In this document: piece after piece, positions 43,706-56,541 of the stretch
Position numbering within the stretch: position 1 is the stretch's first letter
Layout: each line of letters opens with the position of its first letter
NCBI GenBank assembly: GCA_030063045.1
Contig: JAQSEB010000108.1
Coordinates: 62,001-126,000, forward strand
Source: Pratylenchus scribneri
Lineage: Eukaryota; Nematoda; Chromadorea; Rhabditida; Pratylenchidae
Length of the DNA stretch: 64,000 bases
Reading direction: 5' to 3'
The notes under the pieces: generated by a model
What the model was told of the DNA's origin: nothing
The model's input: only the letters and a program-made list of their open reading frames with translations
The model's database searches: none
Translations under genes and position numbers: made by a program

Positions 43706-46700
43706 CTGCATTGACTGGTGTTGTTGGAATTTTCTCTAATTTTATTCAATTTGATATGGAATTCTGCATTAAATTTTCGGAATTGATTCATAAACGATTC
43801 AGTTCTAGGCAATCTTTCAATTAAATTGCTCAAATTTGTATGTTGAATTAGAATAGTGCGTAAATGTTGTATCATTAATTTGGAAGCATTTGTTAATGGA
43901 GAGAAGAGAAATGCATTATCCGTATTCAGTTGTTTTAATTTTGGTAATGTGTTCTTTAAAAAATTAAGATTTCTATTTAATTTTAATAATTTTTCGGTAA
44001 CACTAGTGCCGTACCGGTTATCTGTTTTTATAACCAAATATTTCGACTAGAAATATATATATATATATAGTAAATTGTATAAAAATGTCCAAAAGTGACA
44101 ACCGTACAATTTTGGTATCATGAAAATCGAAAAAGTGCTTGGTCACCCCCATGGGTAAAATCTCGAAATATTTTTAAATTTTTTCGGTCATTCTTATTGA
44201 GGCATCAAATTAAGACATATTTTATAATTTTATTATGAGATTTTTGAACACGCTAATTATAATTACTTTAAATATTTTAAAAATTTTCCAATTTAAAAAT
44301 CTAATATTTAAAATAATTATTTAAAAGATTTATTAATGATCTCTCTTTTTTCAATTTTTATGATAAGAATAATTCTTAGTGTATCCTCTTTTCCAATCAT
44401 TAATTTTTATGCCCTAATTGAAAATCGAATTTTTGGAATAAATTATCTAAAAAATTTGGCTTCCTGTTGCTGATTGCGAGATGAAAAGAAGAATTATAAT
44501 AGAATTTAGAAAATAAACATGATTTTTTTTAAATAAAATAATTTGTACATTATATCCTGTCTCCAATAGATGTCGTAAATGCATGATTTGTGCATCTTTA
44601 TAGGGAACCATCAATGGTTTTCCACCTGGTTCCATTATCCAAACTCGATGCAACCATACAACTTCCACTCGATCGGGTATTACAACAATTTTTGTATAAA
44701 ATTCCGGTGCTGTTGGCTTTGGATCCGCAATGGGATTCATCATGAAAATTCCGGTTGTCCAAAAATCGTTAATAACTCGAGTCTTGAATGAATGAAATTA
44801 GTTAAAATTTTATGTAATTTTTAAATTTAATTAATGAAAATTTTCCATGAAGTTTTTATCAATAATTCTAATTTTATGCATTTTTCATTCAATATTTTTA
44901 GATGATGTTAATTAGATAAAAATAGTAAAATGGAAAAAATCAAGTTATAATATGATTTTATATAAATAAATATCAAAAAGATTTTTAATAAAATTAAATA
45001 TCGGTGGCTTAGCCAGAAAGAAAATTCAAAAAAATACTTACAAATTCCTTGATGTTATTTCCCATCAAATCATTAGTAATATCATCTAGAAGTTTAATTT
45101 ATTAATAAAATTATTTTCTATCATATAAATCAATTTCGTTATAAATAATCATCACATTTTTTTTTGAATTTTTAATCTCTAAGAAGATGAATTTTCATCA
45201 TATGTATAATATTTTTTTAAATAAGCTGACAATTAATGCCAGATAATTAATATGTTAAAGCTTTAAATCCCTATATTAATATCCAAATTATCTATTGAGT
45301 GACAGATAATAAAGAAAAGATCAAAGATAAATTAAAAAATAAAAAAAAATTTAACCGAGATTTTTCAAATAAGAATCGTGAACTCGCAATAGGAATTCAG
45401 GTGAATCCGGATGTTGAATGGATAGATTTGTAAAAATTGGTGCCAATGGTTTGAAGTCGGTTGGTGAAGAAATTATGATATCGTCCAATGTGGTGAAAGC
45501 AATGAAATTTGTGTGGTCTCGATGTTCATACAAACACTCCTATAGACAAAATAAAATTTAATTAATCGATGCTAAATTAGCCAAATGAAAAATTTGATGA
45601 GAATTTTTCACCGATATTTTTTTTAAATTATTAAATCCCATATTTACATCTTATTTGATTGCCAGCCTTTTGGTGATTGATAAGTTTTTATTTTATAATT
45701 CATTCACTCTGAACGTTTTTTAATGTTTGAAAATGTTTTTATTAGAGTGTAAGGAAATTGTTTATTGAATGTAATAAAGCATTTTCTCAACTTTAATAAA
45801 TTTATGATAATATGAATAAAAATTTGAAAAATATCTCATTTTATAAATTGATTTTAGTAAAAGTTTAAGAAAATGTGTGCCATTGAAAAAAATTTAAATT
45901 CATAAAGTACTTTTTCAAGGGTAATTTGATATGTTGAATATGATCCTTTAAATAGAATTTCAAATTTCCTAATTTTAGCAAAAGAATGACTTAGAGAAAT
46001 ATTGACAAACTGGAAAGAAGATTAAAATAATAATTTAGTCAATATAAAAGCACATTAATCTAAAGAATTCTAATAATTGTTGTCAAAATATAATACAAAT
46101 AAATTACCTAACAAAATATTGTGCAAGGTAAGATATTTTACATTCAACTTGAAACAAATTCTCATAATTTTCGACAACAATTAATATCATCCGATTAAAT
46201 TCAAATAAATGCTTTTAATAAAGTATATATTGGCTAATGGCTTTATAATTATTTAAAGTAAAAATTGCCTTGATTTCATGATATGTGTTCTGATGATTTT
46301 AATAAGATGATAAAATTTGAAAATCTGATAAATTCAGAAAACAAAATAAATGCTCAGCATAAAAGATACGAGCGAGTAGACTTTTCCTTATGTTTACCTT
46401 ATTTTTGTCACAAAAGAAATTTTATATTATATAAGCCATTTAATTTTCTAAACCATCCACTAAAGTGACGCTCAATATTCTATATTTCGCTATTCGCTCA
46501 CATTATATTCAATCGCTTCATGGTTCCACTCTGTTTCCATATTAGGATTGAAATTTGCTAATAAACCGTTTGTTTGAACTAATGGCATTTTGAGTGAAGT
46601 TCGAAGTCGAAGGAAGCCAGTTGCCGCATACAATTGGGCAATATCGAAAACCGCTGATTGAATACTCAGCAAATACAGCACAACCATATCCACCTCTTGC

Positions 46701-47365
46701 AATCTTTTAATAAAAAATTCAAAAAAAATAATTTTTATTAAATATTCAAAAACTTTGCAATCTCCAGCGATGTGATTAGGAGATGCCAACTTTCGAAAAA
46801 AAATCTTCTTCCAATGCAATAAATTAATTTACGTTGAATTCCGTCTGATCCATGAGAGTCAATATAAATTTCGATAATATAATTTTCTAATATTTATTTT
46901 CGATTTTTATTTTACCAACCTCAATTGCTGTTTGTTTGTTTACCAAAAATCGCGTTTTTTGTACATTGTCAATATCGCATTTTTAAAATTTAATAAAAAT
47001 TAATTAGAAAAAAATTTTTGAGAATTTTTTTATAATTTTTAAATAAGAAAGTAAAATGCTTTTTGGATTTAATTAAAAATTTATGTGATTTGGCAGTAAT
47101 ATTGAAAAATTAAAAGCACTCATCTCCTCATTTCCATTCATTTTTATTGCATTGAAAGGGCAAAAGAAGGCATAAGTGTGGATTCGACAAAATCCAGGTT
47201 TTAGCATTGGCGAAATAATGGCATTATTTAAAAAATGATTTGAAAAAAAATTATTTGTGGTCGAATTTCCAATAATTGCACATCTAAATGATATATTTTC
47301 CAAAAGAGAATTTTCAGAATGCAAAATGTTAAGCATGGTGAAAGTGCCACATTTTCTTGAACCAT
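43706..47365 (-). CDS. GT92 (DUF23) glycosyltransferase, minus copy
   Basis: Recognisable minus-strand exons: about 47365-47110 (G-S-R-K-C-G-T-F, C-R-I-H-T-Y-A-F-F-C-P), 46975-46925, 46846-46755 (Y-C-I-G-R-R-F-F-F-E-S-W-H-L-L), about 46715-46500 (N-M-E-T-E-W-N-H-E-A-I-E-Y), about 45548-45355 (C-L-Y-E-H-R-D-H-T-N-F-I-A-F-T-T-L-D-D-I-I-I), 45090-45047, about 44785-44560 (V-V-I-P-D-R-V-E-V-V-W-L-H-R) and 44041-43706. This is the GT92 order. These enzymes transfer galactose to N-glycan core fucose or other acceptors in the Golgi. The usual D-x-D-D metal motif reads T-L-D-D here and in the plus copy. No N-terminal membrane helix and no final exon were found; the final exon present in the plus copy may have been displaced by the fold-back element at 42405-43680. 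About two thirds of residues in the best exons match the plus copy. Confidence 0.75.
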
Positions 47366-47976
47366 TAATTCTTAATAAAAATTTATCAAGAATTATAGCT
47401 AATTAAAGCTTACAAAAATTTTTTCTCACTTTTAAATGAGCGTATGACAAAAATATATTCTTGTTGATCAATTTTCACCCAAAATTTATTCATATGAAAT
47501 AAAATGTCGCACAAAATTAATGTTGTAATAATCGACCATGGCAATAAATTTTGGCAAAATATCATTTTCAGGAATTGTAAATTAGCTTAAAAATTCGTGA
47601 TAATGATAAGACAATTGGGGAAACATAGGAAGAATATCGAAATTGATTTCTATTTAAAAATTTATTTTATAACCCCGAAATAATGAAGAGCAATTTCATT
47701 GTTGGAAAAATGACATTATCAATTTTCAAATCTGATGAGCGCAGCAATGGATGGATGGGGGCAAATCGCCTCCCCTTTATTCTTGACCAATTGCTCCTGT
47801 TGCATGCGAAATGGGCGTACTCTGTTTCTATGGATCGACGGGCGATGCTATCCCCACATTTTTCACGGGTACTTATAATTAAGAAATTATTTATTCCATT
47901 TCCGTGTTCACATTTTTAAAATATTAGTTTCAATTAAATAATATTATTAATTTTTCATTTTATTTTCTTCAAAATA
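47366..47976. other. Spacer between the inverted GT92 genes, left part
   Basis: AT-rich except 47740-47870, which is GC-richer and open in several frames on both strands (for example a plus frame with C-E-M-G-V-L-C-F-Y-G-S-T-G-D-A). This may be an exon fragment, but neither strand nor family could be settled. Confidence 0.3.
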
Positions 47977-48566
47977 CCGTATATACTCTTTTAATTTCCC
48001 CCATTCGATTTTGAGGATCCATAGCTCCTGGCAAAGTGTATTTTGTAAATTTTTTTTGTATTTTCTCAATTTTAAGCTCTAAAATACGCTATCCATAAAT
48101 TAAGAAGTTGACCCTGAATCTTTTTAATTTTTGAGCGGTTGAAATATAATTCGGTTGGCCGACACTTGCGGACCCGACACTTGCGGACGAAACAGTCTGA
48201 AGCCGATGGTGATAAAGCTGTTGTGGAATTGTTTATGGCTTATTATTATGCATAAAATTAGCTACAAAATGACATCAAAAGCATTGGCCAATAACGAATA
48301 TTCACCGAGTTATGGCCAAAAAATCGCTGATTTAATTAAAATTATGTTTTTGGCTGTTTTTTTGGCCATATCTCGGTGAATACTCAATATTGGTCAAAGT
48401 TTTAGATGTCATTTTGTGGCTAAATTTATGCCTTATAATATGCCATAAACAATTCTACAATATCTTTACCACCATCGGCGCCAGACCGTTTCGTCCGCAA
48501 GTGTCGGGTCCGCAAATGTCGTAATACGATATAATTCCCCATGGGAAATTAAAAGAGTATATACTG
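47977..48566. mobile_element. Mariner-type MITE hosting a second MITE
   Basis: Terminal inverted repeats GTATATACTCTTTTAATTTC (left, preceded by CC; right copy preceded by CA) with TA on both sides (47975-47976 and 48567-48568), as for Tc1/mariner elements. It is split by the element at 48152-48528, leaving about 213 bp of its own. Confidence 0.8.
48152..48528. mobile_element. Palindromic MITE with GACACTTGCGGAC ends, nested
   Basis: 377 bp, exact 8-bp duplication ATATAATT (48144-48151 and 48529-48536). Arms: GGACCCGACACTTGCGGACG at the left against the same sequence in inverse at the right. Inner arms around CATTTTGTGGCTAA and GTTATGGCCAAAAAA also pair. Confidence 0.9.
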
Positions 48567-48568
48567 TA

Positions 48569-49425
48569 AAACGCATTCAGGATTTTGTGAACTTTCTCCA
48601 TTGCCATGACTGCACCGCATGGATTGCCAATTTTAGAAATGAAATAATCCACATTCAAAATCCAACACATTTTTTCTAAATAGTACATGCATAACGAAAA
48701 TGCAGACATTCACGAAATCTTGCAAAAGATTTTTCTTGTAAAAAAGGTTTTTTTAATATAAATTTAATCATTTTGCAGACGCCCAATGCCATGGATTTGT
48801 TTGTTTATTCTCATTTTATTGTATAGTGTAATATGTAATAGAAATGTAAAATATTCAACGGGGGAAATTCAATCGCAACCGGAATATTTATACATTCTCC
48901 GCTCATTTAAAAGCATTAAGACTTATATGTATGTGAAAATTTTACTGATGAGTATAAATTAATGTATGGAAAGGTATTAGAAGAGAGCAAATTTTGTGAA
49001 TTAGTTAAATTAAATTTTAATTTCCACCTTTTTAAAATATTTTTATTAAAAAATATGCGTTTCGATTTTATTGATAAAAATAAAATCATTGATTAAAACA
49101 GATGCCTGATTAGTACTTAGATTTAGAATCAGCATAATTAAAAAACACAAATTTAATTTTATGAAAATTAATTTTTTGAGGACCCAAATTTATAAATAAT
49201 GCATTTTTGATATCAAAATAAAATATACTAAAAAGAGTTTAAGCCCAAGATATGATAATTTTTATATCATATGCAAAAGTCGAATAACCAAATTGACATT
49301 GATGAAAATTATAATAAATATTTCTATTTGATTTGTTCAATTCAGTAAAATCAGCTTTCGCACTGTTTCTGAAAAATTCAAATATATTGTACAACTAAGG
49401 GTATTATTTATTGACTTGGTATCCG
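48569..49425. other. Spacer between the inverted GT92 genes, right part
   Basis: Mostly AT-rich. A minus-strand frame at 48709-48590 (containing C-W-I-L-N-V-D-Y-F-I-S-K-I-G-N-P-C-G-A-V-M-A-M-E) looks protein-like but lacks a partner exon; it may be a gene relic. Confidence 0.3.
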
Positions 49426-50010
49426 CCTTTTGGGGCAACCGGAAAAATGGAAGGTCCCCCTTTGTAATTTGTATCATTAGGATTAGGGTTAGGTCGTCCG
49501 GGGTCGATTCCACAATAGACAAAGGGCGGTACAAATATGGGCGATTCCACAATGGTACAAATATAAAGTTTTTGGCTTCTAATAAATCAGAAACTAGTTT
49601 TAGACCCCACAAACCTTATACCATAGATCTCATCGAGACGCATCAATTGGTATATAATTTGTTATGGTTTGGCCAAAATTAAAGAGTATTAAAACCAAAA
49701 TCTGGAAAAAATGGTTTAAATGGTTTAATACTCTTTAATTTTGACCAAATCACGACAAATTATATACCATTCGATGTGTTTTGATGAGATCTACAAAATG
49801 GTATAAGGTTTGTGGGGTATAAAACCAGTTTCTGATTTATTAGAAGCCAAAAACTTTATATTTGTACCATTGTGGAATCGACCTAGCACCGGGTTAGGTT
49901 TATATAGTATCAATCAGGGATAGTATATCATCTAACATAACTCTAATAACCCTAACAATAATCATTTTCCAAATGACCCAAAGCGGAGACCTCCTTCACC
50001 TTTTTACTTC
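49426..50010. repeat. Decayed inverted-repeat element hosting MITE M1 copy 3
   Basis: Left end GGTATCCGCCTTTTGG and right end AAAAAAGCGGATAAAA are rough inverse copies. Each is followed inward by the shared AAAAATGGAAGGTCCCCC / GGAGACCTCCTTCACC motif and by TTAGGGTTAGG or CCCTAAC runs. Similar to 12690-12930. Confidence 0.55.
49494..49890. mobile_element. Palindromic MITE, family M1 copy 3
   Basis: 397 bp, exact 8-bp duplication GGGTTAGG (49486-49493 and 49891-49898). Ends GGGGTCGATTCCACAAT and ATTGTGGAATCGACCT pair; the two halves fold throughout (AAACCTTATACCAT, TTAAAGAGTATTAAAACC). Confidence 0.92.
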
Positions 50011-50104
50011 TCAAAAAAGCGGATAAAAAAATTTATAAGTACTCAACAAGGATATACATACTTAATTAGTTGATAAATAAAATGTTTTTTATTAAAAAAT
50101 CTAG

Positions 50105-53100
50105 ATGGGAACTCTTTTTAGAGTAAATGGTAAGCGACAATGTGGCACTTATACATTGGTCAATATTCTTGATTCTGATTTTTCGTCCATATTGAAACGG
50201 CAATTGGATATAAAATGTGCAATTTCTGATATTGCATTGGGAAATAACAATGCAACAATTTGGAAAGATGTCATAATTGCACCAATGCTCCGGCAAGGAT
50301 TGTGTCGAATGCATACATTTGGTTTCTTTTGCCCCTCTGAAAATGGGAATCAGCAGCAGATATGTTATTTCCTTATACTAATTTAAAAAATATTTATTCG
50401 AAACTCATTTTTTGGCCATATAAGATGATTTTCATTGGACCAAAAAAAATCACGTTTTCTGGTGTTTTCGATCATGTGATATTCGCCCTATGTGACCAAA
50501 GAATTAAAGACCGAAATTTGCGGACAGATATAAAATAAAAAATTAAAATCAACTTTTTCCTTCATTTATCAAAAAAGTGAAATTGCAAATTTGATTTTTT
50601 TAAAAAATCATTTTTTTCGAATTTTTGAAAATTTCTCCCAATAAGATAATGAAATTCTTAATTTTACTCTTTTCTAGAAAATTTTTCATATTAAATTGAA
50701 CCGTTAAACAATTTTCAATAAAAATATCATTCTATTTTTTAACACCTGCAACATATATGCAAATCAGAAAACTTCTTTTCAAATTGGAGATGGGAAACCA
50801 TTTGAGGTAAATTGAAAATTTTTTATTCCATTTATGTGTATAAATTGATAAAGAAATGTTACGCCTAATATTGAGATTAGCCAATTCTTGAGAATTAAGA
50901 ATTAACCAAATATTGAGAATTCGCGGATAAGCAGCTATGATTAAATTTTGAAAATTTTCAATATTTGGTCAATTGTCAAGAATTGGTGATTACATATTTT
51001 ATTATATATTTTTATTATTCCGTGAAACTAACATTTAAGAACTAAAAATGATGTACCTTATATGTAATTACTGGAACATTGAGAAAATAAATAAATTAAT
51101 TAGATTGCTTCTCAAGGATCAGACGGAGTTCAACGTAAATTAATTTATTGCATTGGACGAAGATTTTTCTTCGAAAGTTGGCATCTCCTAATCACATCGT
51201 TGGAGATAGCAAAGTTTATTTAATATTTATATTTTTTTTTGAAATTTTTATTAAAAGATTGCAAGAAGTGGACATGGTTGTGCTGTATTTGCTGAGTATT
51301 CAATCAGCGGTATTCGATATTGCCCAATTGTATGCGGCAACCGGCTTCCTTCGACTTCGAACTTCACTCAAAATGCCTTTAGATTACAGATTGGATTTTG
51401 ACCCTAATTTTGAAACGGAATGGAACAATGAAGCCATTGAATATAATGTTAAATTTTTTATATTATATTTCAAAAAATCAATTTTATTTAAAATTAGAAA
51501 ACTAATAATAAATCAGGTAAATTAAATTTTAATTTACTAAAGGAGTGCTTGTATGAGCATCGAGACCACACAAATTTCATTGCTTTCACCACATTGGACG
51601 ACATTATAATTTCTTCACCAACCGATATCAAACCTTTGGCACCAATTTTCGCAAATTTATCAATGCATTATCCGGACTCACCTGAATTTGTTTTGCGAGT
51701 TCATCAATCATTGGTTGAAAGTCTCGGTTTGCTTTGGATCTATGATATTTATAAGACGACAAATATAGGAAATTAACTAATAAAAAATTTTATAAATATC
51801 GGTAATTCGCGATGCCATGGGTTGTTGATATTTTTGTATAAATATTAATAATTTGCTAATGCTCATGTCATTGAATTGCCATGAAAATATCCATTTTCCA
51901 AATCTACGAATTTAGATGAGGATAAAAAAATAACTGATGCGAAAATACAGGATAATATTTATTTAATGAAATTTTTTTAAAATATTTATTTTACCATAGT
52001 AAATAATACAATTAAATTTGATTATAAAATAAATTTTATTAGAATTGTTAAAAAAATTAAAATTATAAAATTATTTATCAAAATTATATAAATAAATAAT
52101 TAAATAAAATAAATCAAAGAATAAATTAATCCTGTCAAATGATATTATTTATTAATTTGATAATAAATTAATTATCTATTTTATTTATTTCTAGCATCAT
52201 TGAAATTCGTAGATATTTGCAATTTAGATATCTTTCAATTAATCTTTATCAAAAATTTAGTCAAATTTCAGCTATTCGCTGAGCATAAGCGAATTGCTAA
52301 TATTTGGACAATTGCAGCTGAAATTTACTAATTTTCGATATTTGTCGTCCAGATATATTATATAATACAAAATATAACAATTAAATTTTTACCTATTGCA
52401 CAGATGATGTTGCAGGAAATATATGGAATTCAACTGGGACGACAGAAAATATTGTATATTTTTTCTTTTATTAAAAATAATTTTTATTAAGAAAAAAAAG
52501 TTTAAAATAAATTTTTTTAAACATTTTTATTTTTAGTTAATTTTCTAAATTTTTGATAAATTTTACATTTGAAAAATGTTATCAAAAATAATACTATAGC
52601 AGTTGTTAACCATGAGTGTTATTTAATAGCTACGGTTTTACAGCCGTTCCAATCTTTAAATTTCAGTTTGAAGCATTTGATAAACTTTGGAGTCGTGGAA
52701 TTTTCTTAAGTGCCCCCATTGCGGATCCAATTCCAAATACTGAAGCATTCTATGTGAAAACAGTAGTGGTTCCGGATCGAGTTCAAACCGTTTGGCTGCA
52801 TCGTGCTTTGAGTGTAGAGCCAGGCGGAACATTCAAAGAGACACCATACACTCAGGCATTTGTTATGCACTTGAGGCATGAATTGACACCAGAGCATAAG
52901 GTAAAAAAATTGGCTTATTTTATATTAATAAAAGTTTGGCCAAAAATTAAAATTTAAAAGTTTCTTAATTTTTACTTGTTAATCAAGTAAATAATTTTAA
53001 TAAAAAAATATGATTTTTGCTGATAAAATGAGGAAGGTATTTTCGGCTGGACAATAAAGATATTTGTAGTTTAATTTATGGCATGACTATGGACTATAGA

Positions 53101-54440
53101 ATTTTATAATATTGGTGACGTGACCAAATGATATAGTGTCGAAATGGAAAACTACTCGAACATTTTATATTGCATTTAATATGGTATAAATTAACCTCAA
53201 AATTGACAAATTTCAAATATTTGATTTTAGCCGAATTATGATGAAAATCGGAAGGCTTAAAAAATTAATTTTTTGGTCATATTTTTACTAAAAAATCAAA
53301 TAAATAATCATTGATTTTATATTATTTGGTATTCATTTTTATGCTCATAAAATGGAATATATTTTATAAGATATTCATCACAATTACCCTCTTTATTGCT
53401 TAGTCTACCTTAAAATTAATTAATTAAGAATAATTGAAAAAACTTATCTTTTATAATCGCTTTTGAAATAAAAACCGAGATATAACGAGTTTTAAATATA
53501 CATAAACACAAATTTCTCAATCGCAAACGTCTCATCCAAAGAATTCTATATTCAATGCGGAACAATTTTTTCTAGATTACATATCCAAGAATAAATGAAC
53601 TCAATACGGACAATGCTGCTCTATATGCTCCATTAATGAATGTCACCGATCGAATGATGCAGAATTTCAGAACTGTATTCACTCATTATCAAAACTTGAA
53701 TCATACCGCTCAAAGCATTGAAGAACTACTCAATAATAATAATAATTATATTAGCAGTCTAATAGAGAGATTACCTCAAACTGAATCTTTTATGAAAGAA
53801 TTTCGGGAATTTAATCATCATTGGGGTGAATTGCAGAAAATTTTATTTGCAGAAAATTCAACTCTCACTCATCGATGCCAGTATGTAATTTAATAATGAT
53901 AATTAAAACATTAGCCATTCATGCTAAATTTATTAAATAATTTTAAATAATTATCAATATTAAAAATCTAATAAAACTAATTAAAATAATGGATTAATAT
54001 TACTTATTTTTTAACTACAAAGCAAATTTCACTGAAATCGATTTCGAATAAAATTTTTACTAGAATATTTTTAATTTTTTTAAATATTTTTTGAAAATAA
54101 AATTTCTTATTTTTAGTGTTAGAATTTCAAAGGGATATATTCGATATAAAATTAAATAATTTTTTATACATAATTAATTATAAATGTCAAAAAACCAAAC
54201 AAAAATCATTTGTAAAAAATTTATAAATTTAAAAATTCACTTTTAAGTAATTATTTGCATCATCCACCATTAAAAAGCAAAATTGCTTATGGTTGTATAA
54301 ATGCTGAAAATAAATGGAATTGGAGAACTTTTTTCAATGTCATTAATGTTGATTATAAAATTCCCAATGCGACAATAACCAATGTTGCAATTCTTGATCA
54401 GCGATCATTTGAATTAAAAGATCAGTGCACAAATTTTTGA
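50105..54440 (+). CDS. GT92 (DUF23) glycosyltransferase, plus copy
   Basis: Recognisable exons: about 50105-50365 (G-K-R-Q-C-G-T-Y, C-R-M-H-T-F-G-F-F-C-P), about 50774-50812, about 51116-51217 (Y-C-I-G-R-R-F-F-F-E-S-W-H-L-L), about 51245-51447 (D-P-N-F-E-T-E-W-N-N-E), about 51540-51735 (C-L-Y-E-H-R-D-H-T-N-F, T-L-D-D-I-I-I), 52404-52452, about 52664-52899 (V-V-V-P-D-R-V-Q-T-V-W-L-H-R), 53576-53880 and 54248-54440. The last two join in phase, giving a C-terminal block with C-I-N-A-E-N-K-W-N-W-R. The gene lies head to head with the minus copy. Its N-terminal anchor exon is not visible upstream of 50105, where MITE-rich sequence begins. An in-frame ATG at 50105 may not be the true start. Expected location is the Golgi membrane. 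Confidence 0.75.
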
Positions 54441-54674
54441 ATCCTCCAGTCATTTGGATGTTCAATTCATTTTATTTATTAAATATTTTATTATTATTTA
54501 ATCATGTATTTTATTTGATTTTCATAAGAATATCCCTTTGTTGGGTTGTCCTCGTTCTCTTCTTCTTACCTCCCGAAGCTTTTTTTGCACCCTTTCCCCT
54601 TCCCGGAAAATTTGGAAACCATATCCCGAATCTCCCCTAATTCCTTAAAAAATTCTTTTAGAAGATGAAAAAAT

Positions 54675-54800
54675 TGTTAACCTCCCTACCCCCTCCCCGC
54701 CCGCCCCTGCTGTCCCCCGCGTCCCCAGCAGCTTTTTTGTCCCCCGTCCTCGGGGGTCGTCCCCCGCCGACAATTTTACGTACCCGAAAATCGGTCCCCC
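54675..54800. repeat. C-rich low-complexity island
   Basis: About 125 bp of CCCCC-dominated sequence (CCCTACCCCCTCCCCGCCCG and similar, with GTCCCCC repeated) in otherwise AT-rich DNA. It resembles the C-rich ends of the 37753-38310 element, but no bounding inverted repeats or target duplication were found. Confidence 0.6.
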
Positions 54801-55353
54801 TGGCGTCAGGGGATAACCCTACTTTAGAGGGCAGTGGTATGGCAACTGGTAAGGTGGGAAATAATGAAAGGAAAATATGAAAAATGAGAATGCGCAAACA
54901 CACATATTTATCTTTTCTTCGCTGCAAAGATATTATAACAAAATGATGAAAATTATAGGCCAAAAATTTAATGGAATTGGTGAGTCAAGTTGCATAAATG
55001 ATTAACAAATTTGGATGAATTTGAAATTAAAGAAAAGAATTAAAAAAAATGATTAAAATTTGATCGGTTCGGAACAGAGTTACCATGGTATGCTCTGACT
55101 AATTATATCGTCACACAACATTTTCATTAGTCATTTATAATTAAAAACGATTTTTTCGTATCAACTAATTTCGTTATTTCCTAAGCTATAATTACTTTTT
55201 TCCAATTTTTTCTTTTTATTTCGTACTTCGATAGACTATTTTTTCCTTGTACTCGTATTTCATAGTATAAATTCGAAAAATTCGATTATAAGTTATGCAG
55301 GAATTTCATATGAACTAGGAATTCAATCAAAATTCACAACAGGCAGTGATACG

Positions 55354-55740
55354 GCGGAGTGGGACGGTTAGTGGCGCGGCCGTTTAGTGGCGAAAGCTAA
55401 TAGCTAGGCGCCTAATGAATGGTTTATAATGTTTTATATATCATTTAAAAGAGTAAAAAATTCTCTATGAGTCCATATAAAAATCAAATTTTAAAACATA
55501 TTTTTACATTTTTTAAAATTCAAAAACCATAAAATTTGACACTATTTTGCCCATTTTTATTAAAAAAATCACAACTTTTTTTATTTAAGACAATATAAAC
55601 TGTTTTTTATATCATTCGATAGATAATGCATTGCTCTATCAAATGAATATAAAAACATTCAATATGGTTTAGATTAAGATGAGTTATAAAGCAAAAACTG
55701 GTCCGCCACTAACCGGCCGGCCACTAACCGTCGCGTACCC
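55354..55740. mobile_element. Palindromic MITE with GGTTAGTGGC ends
   Basis: 387 bp, 8-bp duplication GTGATACG (55346-55353 and 55741-55748). Left arm GACGGTTAGTGGCGCGGCCG, right arm CGGCCGGCCACTAACCGTCG; the AT-rich interior also folds (TATATCATTTAAAAGAG region against its inverse). Confidence 0.88.
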
Positions 55741-55748
55741 GTGATACG

Positions 55749-56541
55749 GAGTTCCAGCGGTAATCTTTCTGTAGAATCTTCTCGCCCCGTTCTCCGTACC
55801 TCGATTCCTTGTGTATTCACCAAGCTTTTATATTATATGCCTGCAGGGTTCGAAAAATCGCTCGTTTTGATGGAGAAATAAATAAGAGACATGCACTAAA
55901 CGGGATGTCCCTTTTTAATAATAGAGAAATGGAAAAAAGGCAAATTTGCATGCGCGGATTGTGATAAACGGCGAAAGAAAACCCCACTGATTTAATCTAT
56001 TTTTAATAGGTTAAAATGGGAATGCAGCCATTGAAGTTTTTACTCTCCTTAAATCCATTTTATTCTCAAAAAATTAAAAATTTTCGAATATAAAATAAAA
56101 ATTTTTGAACAATTTTGTATAAAATTTTATCAACAAAAATTGTTATCCGTTTTATCCTGAAAATTTTAAATACACCCATATTTGGGATTTTGATGATTCC
56201 GGAAAGAATCCGGTTTCGGTTCGGCGCTTCATTATAAAATTTATACCCATTATTTTTTTATATGGGTTACGATTACGACAATTCAAGATGAACGATGAAC
56301 CCATCAAATATCGAATAGGATGAATCTGTTGGAAAAATTTATATATTATTATATATTGAACGTAAATAATAATATGAAAAGAATATATTACTAAAATTTT
56401 CCAGCCAAAATTTATCAGAAAATTGTTAATTTAGCTAAAATTATATTATTTTGCAACTAATTTTGTTTCAAAATGTTATATAAATTAATTAGCATTTTTA
56501 TCACCATAAATATAAGTAACTAGACCATTTCTTAAGAAAAA
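55749..56541. other. Intergenic
   Basis: A moderately GC-rich patch at 55749-55870 and AT-rich DNA elsewhere. No gene or repeat supported. Confidence 0.4.

Noticed and set aside
54658..54963. Arg/Gly/Pro-rich frames over the C-rich island
   Set aside because: Low-complexity composition and no splice context.
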